Part shown: piece after piece, positions 1 to 6,781 of the stretch | How the letters are laid out: every line of letters begins with the position of its first letter | Position numbering within the stretch: position 1 is the stretch's first letter | Assembly (NCBI GenBank): GCA_023439425.1 | Contig: JAEXNZ010000415.1 | Span: forward strand, 1 to 12,514 | Direction of reading: 5' to 3' | DNA from: Pseudomonadota bacterium | GTDB lineage: Bacteria; Pseudomonadota; Gammaproteobacteria; Xanthomonadales; Xanthomonadaceae | Length of the DNA: 12,514 bases | Program-made: the position numbers and the translations under genes | Notes under the pieces: generated by a model | Told to the model about the DNA's origin: nothing | The model's database searches: none | What the model saw: the letters and a program-made list of their open reading frames with translations, nothing else

Positions 1-3000
1 CGTGTGCACTGGCCGGCAGACGCAGCACGCCGGCCGCATGGGTCGCCCCGGTGGCCGCCAATGCGGCATCGGCGCAGGCGCAATGGTCCACTCCGACCAG
101 GATCGGCACCCGGCTTCCCCCGCCCCGGATCATCTCCAGCAGGGCCAGCCCGCCGACGCCAGGCAGGTCCAACGCGAGCACCACCAGATCCAGCGTGTCT
201 GCCTGGAGCTCGGCCAGCGCCGCCAAGGCGTGGCTGACATGGATCACCTGGTGCCCCTGCGACTGCAGCAGTGCGACCTGGGCCTGCGCGGAAACAGGGT
301 CGGCATCGACCACCAGAGCCCGCATGCCGGCCGCCACGCCCACTGCAGGCAGTGCCAGGCTGATGAGTACGCTCCAGCGTCTTGCCCCGGTCGCATGAAG
401 GCGCAGGCTACCGCCCAACGCTCGAACCAGACCTTGGGTGTCGGCCAGTGCATCATTGAGCGCCTGTCGCGACGGCGTGGGCACGGCCATTGCGCGGTGC
501 CGACCTCCGCCGCGGCTGCTCCCGGCGCTCTGCGCGGCGGTCGTCGACACCTCCAGCAACAGCCGTTCGCGGCCAGCCTGCCACCACACCTGCAGCACCA
601 GCCCAGAACACGCGGTGCGTGTCACCAGGATGTCAGCGACGTCATCCAGCAATTGCATCAACCGAACCGGATCACCACAGGCCTGTGCGTCTTGACGCAC
701 GTGCAGGCACACCGCCACACCGGTGCCGCGAGGGCACAGCCCAAGCACGCTGCGCGCCTGCCAGCGCCGACACAACGCGTCGATGCGCATCGCCTGCGCC
801 TGCAGGGGCATGCTGCCCGCTTCAATGCGGGCCTCATCGAGGGCGCGATTGAGCACGTGCAACAGGGTCTGTCCTCCTTGCCGGACCCGCTCCAGCTGTT
901 GCCGCTGGGGCGGGGTCAACGGTGACGCCAACAACAGTTCACTCAGCCCCAGGACGCCGGTGAGCGGAGTCCGTATCTCGTGGCCCAGCGTGGCCAGGTA
1001 CTGTGCCTTGGACTGGGCAGACTGTTCCGCAGCTGCCCGGCGTTGTGCCGAGCGTTGACGTGACCGCACCCGTTGAAGCTGCCGCCAGGCAGTACCCGCA
1101 GCCGCGCTTACCAGCAAGACGCCCACCCCCAGGCGCAGGCCGGACAACAGGGGGTGATGCCACGCACCGCGCTCGACCACCAGTTGCACCCATTCGCTGC
1201 CGGACCAGTGACCGTCTGGCTGACGAGCCTGGAACTCCAGGCGGAACTGCCCCGGCGGCAGGTGTGGGAACCCCCGCGTGCCGCGCCGGCCCACCCGGAC
1301 CCAGTCCCGATCCACACCCTGCAGACGAAAACGATACTGCTGGGTTTCCACGCCGGGTCCCAACCGCCGCACCGTGATCTGAATGTCGCGATCACCCGAC
1401 TTCAGGTGCAAGGTGGGACGCGACTGCACCACCTGCAGGCGGCCATCGCGGTGCACCTGCACCCGTTCCATCACCAGAGCCGGTGGTACGGTCGGGCTCG
1501 CAAGCCCCAACGGATCAAAACGGATGCCGTCTCCGTTTTCGTCGAGCGCCAGCATCTGCCGCCCCTGCGCCAGCAACCGCGCAGACAGCAGCTCCGCCGG
1601 CACGCCATCCGTTCGTGTGTACAGGCGCACTCTGCCATCGCGCGGTTTTATCTGCAGCAGCCCACGCGCGCTGGTCACCCACAGCCCGCCATGGGCGTCT
1701 GTCGCCAGCGCCCGGAACCGCAAGGGCGGCAAACCGTGGCGATCATCGATACGCACGCTGTGCTGAAGCGCGCCCTCGCTGATCCGATATCGCCGAAGCA
1801 CACCGGGGCCGGCGACCCACAAGGCACCGTCGTCGGTCACATGCAGCGCGTTGGCTTCCTCGGCGCTGGCGGAGGTCGACAGGAATCGGCCCGCGACCCA
1901 GCGTCGAACGCCTTGTGCGCCCCCCCACCAGAGTCCGTCACTGCCGTCACAGTGCACGGCCTGTGGCCCTGAAGGTCGCACGTGATCGGCGTCATCCCAC
2001 GCCCAGCGCTGCAGCGTGGGAGGTCCGGTCCGGTGCTGCTGGACCGACCCCGCATCCAGGGTCCAGCGGGTACCGCCCGGGCACCGCAATGCAAACGACT
2101 GCGTTCCCTCAAGCCGCACGTTGGACAAGGCGACGACGCTGGCATCCGGAACGGACACCGGGCGGAAGTCCTGCCAGTGTGGCGGCAGTCTCCAGACACC
2201 CAGGTACCGCCCCAGCAGCCACAGTCCACCGTGACGATCTTCGAACACACTGCGGAATCGGGGAGGCAGCGGCCGGGTCAGCGCGGCCAATGGGAGGTCC
2301 GGCGACACGTCACCCTCCCGCCAGACCAGCGCGCCGTCGGCCAGCCAGGCTTCACCACGCCGGGCCACACCGAGCGCGCGCGTGCTCGTCGCAAGATCCA
2401 GCGGTTCCAGGCGCGCTGCACCGTCGGCTCGCCACGGGCCGGCGGCCCCGCCCACCCACAAACGTCCCGTACCATCGACCAGCAGGGCCGAGACAGGAGC
2501 CTTGGCCAGCAACGCAGGCGATGGCATGGAGAATCGCCCCTCGTACCATCGCGCAAGTCCCCCTGGAGTGCCCACCCACACACTGCCATCCGCGCTGCGC
2601 ACGAGATGCTCGATCACGCGGTCGGGGACGCCGTCACCGCGGACGGTCGGCAGAAACTGACGCAGTCGACGGTCGACGCCCAGCCGGAACAATCCTTGTC
2701 CCTGTGTTCCGAACCAGACCTCTCCGTCGTCGCCGGGCAAAACGACCAGCACCGGGGCACCGCCCATGCTGGGAAAACGTCCGGCGTCGAAGCTTTCGAT
2801 CTGCTGCCTGTCCTCAGAAAAACGCACCAGCTGGCCCTGGCCGGTACCGAGCCACAGCTGACCTTCGGCGTCCTGTGCCAAGGCCAGCACCCGGTTATCC
2901 GGCAGCCCCTGCTCCCGGCGCCAGATGCGGAAGCGCCGTCCATCGTACCGGGCCAGCCCATCGTCGCTGGCAAACCAGAGGTACCCGTGGTGATCTTCCA

Positions 3001-3145
3001 GAATGGCGTGAATGACGTTGGAGGGCAGGCCATCGGCACTGGTAAAGCGCCGCGCATTGGCCGGGGCCGCGTGCGCCTGGGTGACGCCACCGAGCTGCAC
3101 CAGCGCCCAGAGCAGGCCCATCCAGAAAGCCAGGCCTCTTCTCAT
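1..3145 (-). CDS. HK-C: propeller hybrid sensor kinase with intact H-box but degenerate ATPase and receiver (3' end cut by window edge)
   Basis: I translated this frame by hand. It is open from ATG 3145 through base 1 (1048 codons, no stop), so the C-terminus lies outside the window. A Shine-Dalgarno GGAGG (3155-3151) sits 5 bases before the ATG, which overlaps the TGA of HK-B (TGATG). Layout: signal peptide (about residues 1-26, ending AHA|AP); Reg_prop beta-propeller (about 30-590, repeated blades such as GYLWFASDDGLARYDG and GSVWVGTPGGLARW); Y_Y_Y domain (about 595-655, YRFRLQGVDRDWV); one TM helix (about 666-686); HisKA with a complete GHEIRTP box, phosphoacceptor H722. The HATPase_c region is ruined: the two N-box Asn are D835 and I839, the DTGPG Asp is T868, and no GSGLGL box is present. 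The receiver has A991 in place of the phospho-Asp and Leu (L1043) in place of the conserved Lys. Predicted role: inner-membrane phosphoacceptor or pseudokinase partner of HK-A/HK-B. The sensor is about 100 residues shorter than that of HK-A. The reading frame is near certain; the function is inferred. Confidence 0.93.
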   Translation of the reverse strand, partial: MRRGLAFWMGLLWALVQLGGVTQAHAAPANARRFTSADGLPSNVIHAILEDHHGYLWFASDDGLARYDGRRFRIWRREQGLPDNRVLALAQDAEGQLWLGTGQGQLVRFSEDRQQIESFDAGRFPSMGGAPVLVVLPGDDGEVWFGTQGQGLFRLGVDRRLRQFLPTVRGDGVPDRVIEHLVRSADGSVWVGTPGGLARWYEGRFSMPSPALLAKAPVSALLVDGTGRLWVGGAAGPWRADGAARLEPLDLATSTRALGVARRGEAWLADGALVWREGDVSPDLPLAALTRPLPPRFRSVFEDRHGGLWLLGRYLGVWRLPPHWQDFRPVSVPDASVVALSNVRLEGTQSFALRCPGGTRWTLDAGSVQQHRTGPPTLQRWAWDDADHVRPSGPQAVHCDGSDGLWWGGAQGVRRWVAGRFLSTSASAEEANALHVTDDGALWVAGPGVLRRYRISEGALQHSVRIDDRHGLPPLRFRALATDAHGGLWVTSARGLLQIKPRDGRVRLYTRTDGVPAELLSARLLAQGRQMLALDENGDGIRFDPLGLASPTVPPALVMERVQVHRDGRLQVVQSRPTLHLKSGDRDIQITVRRLGPGVETQQYRFRLQGVDRDWVRVGRRGTRGFPHLPPGQFRLEFQARQPDGHWSGSEWVQLVVERGAWHHPLLSGLRLGVGVLLVSAAAGTAWRQLQRVRSRQRSAQRRAAAEQSAQSKAQYLATLGHEIRTPLTGVLGLSELLLASPLTPPQRQQLERVRQGGQTLLHVLNRALDEARIEAGSMPLQAQAMRIDALCRRWQARSVLGLCPRGTGVAVCLHVRQDAQACGDPVRLMQLLDDVADILVTRTACSGLVLQVWWQAGRERLLLEVSTTAAQSAGSSRGGGRHRAMAVPTPSRQALNDALADTQGLVRALGGSLRLHATGARRWSVLISLALPAVGVAAGMRALVVDADPVSAQAQVALLQSQGHQVIHVSHALAALAELQADTLDLVVLALDLPGVGGLALLEMIRGGGSRVPILVGVDHCACADAALAATGATHAAGVLRLPASAH

Positions 3146-6100
3146 CACCGCCTCCGACAGCGTTGCAGTGCCGCCTCCAGTCGTTGTGCCGTCAGCGGCA
3201 GGCGCAAGAACAGATCAAAGCCGGCCGCCAGGATTTCGCGCTCCGCGCACGCGTCGGCACGTGCACTCAGCGCAAGCCGGGTCACGCCCGGCCACAACCA
3301 GGGCAGTCGTCCACTCAGCCGCTCGCCACCGACCAGCATGTCGGGATCTGCCGCGATCAGGTCCCACGGCCCTGCATCCAGATGTGTCAACCAACTGTCC
3401 ATGTCATCCACCCCCACGACCTGATGCCCGATTGAACGCAACAGCGCGCACACCACGTCGGCAACACTGGCCGACGGCAGCAGCACCATGATGCGCAGAC
3501 TGCGTCGCACACCCGGAACGGCAGGTTCCTCCCGTGCGCCGCCAACCCGGGGCACCTGCTGCCATGGCAGGGTCACGGTCATGCGTGTGCCCCGGCCGGG
3601 TTCGCTGTCCACGTCGATATGCCCTCCCATGGCCTGCGCGAGGTCGCGACAGATGGACAGCCCCAATCCGCTTCCGCCGTACTTTGCAAGCGTTCGGGCG
3701 TCCTCGACCTGGGTGAAGCGCTGGAACAGCCGGGCGACCTGGGGGGCGGACATGCCCGGGCCGGTATCAGCAATGCAGATCACCAGACCCTCCCCGTCCC
3801 TGCCCGTACCCGCCGTCAGCACGACCTGCCCACGCGTGGTGAACTTCAGCGCGTTGCCGAGGAGGTTGAGCAGTATCTGTCGCAGTCGGCGCGCGTCGCC
3901 CAGCAGCACCTGCCCGGGCGGCAGTCCGCTGCTGCAATGCAGAGCCACGCACTTTGCCTGGGCGACCGGTATCAGCAGCGCCTGCAGTTCATCGAGCAAC
4001 ACCTCCAGACTGAACGGAGATATCACCCGGTGCAGCTGGTTGGCTTCGATGCTCGCCACATCCAGCGCGTCGTCGGTCAGCTGCAGCAGATGCTGGCCGG
4101 CCTGGTGCAGGCTGCCGACCTGGGTGCGCTGGGTGGGGGAAAGCGGCGACCGCAGCAGCAGTTCACTCCAACCCAGCACCGGCGTCATCGGCATGCGGAT
4201 CTGGCGCCCCAGCCGCGCCAGGAAACGGGTGCGCTCCAGCGATTCCAGCTCGGCGGCGTCGCGGCACCGCCTTGCCTGCTGACGCGCCTGCCGTCCTGCC
4301 TGATGGGCATGGAACAGCCGCCCCAGCGCCATCACCAGCGCGATACCCAGCAGCGCCAGGACCCATCGCCCGGCAGGCGTCTGCCACCAGCGTGGTACCA
4401 CCCGTAGATGCAGTTCGCGTACTGCCGACCCGGCACCCGCCGCGTGCCGGGCCGGGATCAACAAAACGTGGTCTCCTGCGGGTAACCGCGCAAAAATGCG
4501 CTGCCCTACCGGGCCGGTATCGACCCACGCGGGATCCTGTCCCAGCAGACGGAACCGGTGCCGGATGCGGTCCGGGTCGCCGCGCCCGAGCAGCGTCACC
4601 GCAACGCGGATGTTGCGATCAGCGGTACTCAAGGAAACCGGTCCGTCGGCGATCGGCACGCTCATCATCCGGTCGTGTCGGCGCCGGGTCATGGCATCCA
4701 CCACCAGCACAGGCACTGCGGGACGCAAAGGCAGCACGGCGGGATCAAACGCCAACAGTCCGCCTTCACGGACCGCCGCCACCAGGGCACCGGACCCCAG
4801 GCTTACCAGCCGTCGGGGCAGTACTTCCTGCGCTGGCAATCCGTGCGCGACGCCCAGCAGGCTGACATCGCCGCTGCCGGGATCAACGCGGATCAACCCA
4901 CGCGTCGCGCCCGCCCAGACCACGCCGGCGGCATCCACCGTCAGTGACGCCGCCCGCAGCGTCGGGTAGCCCTGATCGAGTGAGATCCGCTGCAACGGCT
5001 GGCTCATCCGCGAAGACAGGCGGTACTGTTCGAGCGCGGCGTCGCGCGTCACCCATACGCTGCCATCGTCGCCATCAGCCAAGGCGAGCGCAGCGCCGCC
5101 GTCGGCCGGGCCAAACCGTTGGAACTGGTCAGATGCCGGGTTCCAGCGCATCGGGCCTCGCGGGTCGGTTACCCATGGGCCGCCATCACCGGTACATAGC
5201 AGCTGGCGACCGTGGTCCGTGCGGCTCAACCCCAGCTGTTGGGCGGTTGTCCGGTGAAGCTCCCGCCCGTCCTCCGTCCACCGTCGCACCTCGCTACCTG
5301 CCGCCAGCCAGATCCGGTTCCGTTCGCACACCTGCAGGCTGTAGGGTGCCGCCTGTGGCAGATCCAGCAGCGTCCAGTGCTGCGTGGCTTGTGAGGCGGG
5401 GTCGTAACGCAGCAACTGTCCAGGTCGTGCCAGCCACACCCGTCCCTGCGCGTCTTCGACCACGGCGACAGAGGTGGTCTGGTCCTGCGCCTGCGCGAAG
5501 TGCACACGGTGGGACACTTCACCGTTGCGCAGATCCAGCCGTTGCAGCAGGCCATCCGCACCGGCAACCCACACGTGATCGCGACCGGAGGCCGCGAGTG
5601 CCAGCACGGGATGAATGCCGTACTGCTGGGTGAAGCGACCCGGGGTGGGCAGCAGGGTGAACTGTTTCCAGTGCGCCGGCAGCCACCACAGACCGCGGTG
5701 CTCGCTGACCCACCACAGGTTTCCCTGGCGGTCCCGCAGCAGTTGACGGATCTGCATCGGTTCGCGCGCATCGCGGATGTCCGGCCGCAGGCCGACCGGA
5801 TGTGTCATGCCCTGCCGTTGCCACTGCAGGGTGGTTCCGGCCTGCTGCCAGACCACGCCATCGGTGTCGCGCAACAAGGTCCGCGCGCGGTGCGGCCCGG
5901 CAACGACCTGACCGTCCGGGTTCAGCCCCCAGGTCTGTCCGCCCGCCGTGATCTCGATCCCCCCCGCTGGATCGACCCACATCGACTGCATCGGCGCACG
6001 CACATCCGGACCCAGCGGCATCCAACGGAAGTCCCCACCGTCGCTGCGCCACAACCGGGTACCCGTGATGGCCCACACAGCACCATCGCGATCCACCTCG

Positions 6101-6645
6101 ATCTGGCGCACGCCGCCGTCACCGAGTGGCCGTCGCTGCCAGACCTGCGATGTCGCTTCCTGCACATAAAGATCCTGATCGTCGCCGATCGCCCAGACCC
6201 GGCTGTGCGTGTCGCTGATGACCTGTTTGACGCGGCCACTGCGCACCGCTGCGGGTGCGGCGGCGTCGGGGCGTTCAAACGTGATGCGGTCCACACCAAG
6301 CATGGCCAGTCCCTGGGTCGCGGTCGCCAGCCAGATGCGGTCGGCTGCATCGATGTGGACATCCAGCAATTCGGCGTCTGGCAGCCCCTCGGCCTGATGC
6401 AGGATGCGGAAGCGCTGGCCATCGAAGCGCAACAGACCGTCACTGCTGGCCAGCCAGAGATAGCCCGTGGCGTCTTCTTCAAGCGCCCGGATCTCCGGCG
6501 TGGGTAGACCATCGGCCTCACCCAGTGCGCGTGGCCATGGCAGTTGCAGCACGCTGGCCGACAACAGCGGCGGCCAGCACAGAAGCAGCAGACACAATGC
6601 ATTTTCCAGGAGCCTGGATGGGGCCCCTCGCGGGCGCACCCGCAC
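3145..6645 (-). CDS. HK-B: propeller hybrid sensor kinase lacking the phosphoacceptor histidine (ATPase domain intact)
   Basis: 1166 residues from a GTG at 6645. A TAA lies directly upstream in frame, so no longer start is possible; GTG 6639 is an alternative. Layout: signal peptide (basic start, then LCLLLLCWPPLLSA, cleavage about residue 30); Reg_prop beta-propeller (about 45-670, first blade GYLWLASSDGLLRFDG); Y_Y_Y domain (HRFRLLGQDPAWV); TM helix (about 760-776); HisKA; HATPase_c; receiver. The H-box reads GRQIRMP instead of GHExRTP, so His is R814, the catalytic Glu is Q815 and the Thr is M818. The ATPase domain is textbook: N927 and N931, DTGPG with D960, GSGLGL at 991-996. The receiver keeps a possible D1100, but the acidic pocket EDD is replaced by Leu-Pro-Ser (1056-1058) and the Lys by L1149, so phosphorylation is doubtful. 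HK-B cannot autophosphorylate in the usual way; it may phosphorylate a partner's His in trans. It lies between paralogues HK-A and HK-C and overlaps HK-C by one base. Function is inferred from family knowledge. Confidence 0.95.
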   Translation of the reverse strand: MRVRPRGAPSRLLENALCLLLLCWPPLLSASVLQLPWPRALGEADGLPTPEIRALEEDATGYLWLASSDGLLRFDGQRFRILHQAEGLPDAELLDVHIDAADRIWLATATQGLAMLGVDRITFERPDAAAPAAVRSGRVKQVISDTHSRVWAIGDDQDLYVQEATSQVWQRRPLGDGGVRQIEVDRDGAVWAITGTRLWRSDGGDFRWMPLGPDVRAPMQSMWVDPAGGIEITAGGQTWGLNPDGQVVAGPHRARTLLRDTDGVVWQQAGTTLQWQRQGMTHPVGLRPDIRDAREPMQIRQLLRDRQGNLWWVSEHRGLWWLPAHWKQFTLLPTPGRFTQQYGIHPVLALAASGRDHVWVAGADGLLQRLDLRNGEVSHRVHFAQAQDQTTSVAVVEDAQGRVWLARPGQLLRYDPASQATQHWTLLDLPQAAPYSLQVCERNRIWLAAGSEVRRWTEDGRELHRTTAQQLGLSRTDHGRQLLCTGDGGPWVTDPRGPMRWNPASDQFQRFGPADGGAALALADGDDGSVWVTRDAALEQYRLSSRMSQPLQRISLDQGYPTLRAASLTVDAAGVVWAGATRGLIRVDPGSGDVSLLGVAHGLPAQEVLPRRLVSLGSGALVAAVREGGLLAFDPAVLPLRPAVPVLVVDAMTRRRHDRMMSVPIADGPVSLSTADRNIRVAVTLLGRGDPDRIRHRFRLLGQDPAWVDTGPVGQRIFARLPAGDHVLLIPARHAAGAGSAVRELHLRVVPRWWQTPAGRWVLALLGIALVMALGRLFHAHQAGRQARQQARRCRDAAELESLERTRFLARLGRQIRMPMTPVLGWSELLLRSPLSPTQRTQVGSLHQAGQHLLQLTDDALDVASIEANQLHRVISPFSLEVLLDELQALLIPVAQAKCVALHCSSGLPPGQVLLGDARRLRQILLNLLGNALKFTTRGQVVLTAGTGRDGEGLVICIADTGPGMSAPQVARLFQRFTQVEDARTLAKYGGSGLGLSICRDLAQAMGGHIDVDSEPGRGTRMTVTLPWQQVPRVGGAREEPAVPGVRRSLRIMVLLPSASVADVVCALLRSIGHQVVGVDDMDSWLTHLDAGPWDLIAADPDMLVGGERLSGRLPWLWPGVTRLALSARADACAEREILAAGFDLFLRLPLTAQRLEAALQRCRRR
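3151..3155 (-). promoter_or_regulatory. Ribosome binding site of HK-C inside the HK-B 3' end
   Basis: GGAGG on the minus strand lies 5 bases before ATG 3145, within the last codons of HK-B. With the one-base stop/start overlap it fixes the HK-C start and implies that the two genes share a transcript and are translationally coupled. Confidence 0.75.
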
Positions 6646-6669
6646 TTACCGCAGCGACGTAGATTTCAT
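6646..6669 (-). other. Possible 7-codon leader ORF abutting the HK-B start
   Basis: ATG 6669 opens the short peptide MKSTSLR, which ends at TAA 6648-6646. The very next triplet is the HK-B GTG in the same frame. It could allow stop-start re-initiation on HK-B, or it could be a remnant of an older HK-B start cut off by a nonsense change. No Shine-Dalgarno is evident upstream, because the ATG directly follows a hairpin arm. This may be chance. Confidence 0.15.
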
Positions 6670-6692
6670 CGCATGGAAGATAAATCCATGCG
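6670..6692 (-). repeat. Short perfect inverted repeat in the HK-B leader
   Basis: Arms CGCATGGA (6670-6677) and TCCATGCG (6685-6692) form a perfect 8-bp stem with a 7-base loop, ending 25 bases before the HK-B GTG. A second possible stem, GCGCCG (6690-6695) with CGGCGC (6712-6717), shares bases 6690-6692 with it, so the two cannot form together. There is no T-run, so it is not a classical terminator. It could be a leader RNA structure or an operator. Confidence 0.4.
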
Positions 6693-6711
6693 CCGCCGGC
6701 AGCATCGTCAA
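6677..6711 (-). promoter_or_regulatory. Weak candidate promoter for HK-B
   Basis: On the minus strand a TTGACG (6711-6706) is followed by an AT-rich TTTATCTT (6684-6677), the only AT-rich stretch in the gap. The spacing of about 21-23 bases is longer than the 16-19 usual for sigma-70, so support is weak. HK-B may instead be read through from HK-A. Confidence 0.15.
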
Positions 6712-6740
6712 CGGCGCAGCGTTGCCATCGCTTTGCGAGT

Positions 6741-6781
6741 GACGCCATCTATCGATTTCACCCATTCCGGTAGATGGCGTC
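6741..6781 (-). repeat. Perfect 11-bp inverted repeat directly after the HK-A stop
   Basis: GACGCCATCTA (6741-6751) and TAGATGGCGTC (6771-6781) are exact reverse complements separated by 19 bases. The 6781 end is the last base of the HK-A stop codon (TAG 6783-6781). The position suggests a 3'-end RNA hairpin for HK-A that could limit or stabilise readthrough into HK-B. No T-run follows on either strand, so it is not a standard intrinsic terminator. Confidence 0.5.

Noticed and set aside
2614..3090. Minus-strand frame of 158 codons and similar fragments in 1-3145
   Set aside because: They are out-of-frame shadows of HK-C. HK-C's own frame is continuous, so the region is not a decayed pseudogene.
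1..3145. HK-C as a frameshifted pseudogene
   Set aside because: Full hand translation found no stop or frameshift in 1048 codons, and the signal peptide, ribosome site and start overlap are intact. Only active-site residues are lost.
6518..6748. Minus-strand 76-codon frame starting before HK-B
   Set aside because: It is out of frame with HK-B, has no ribosome site and no recognisable features.
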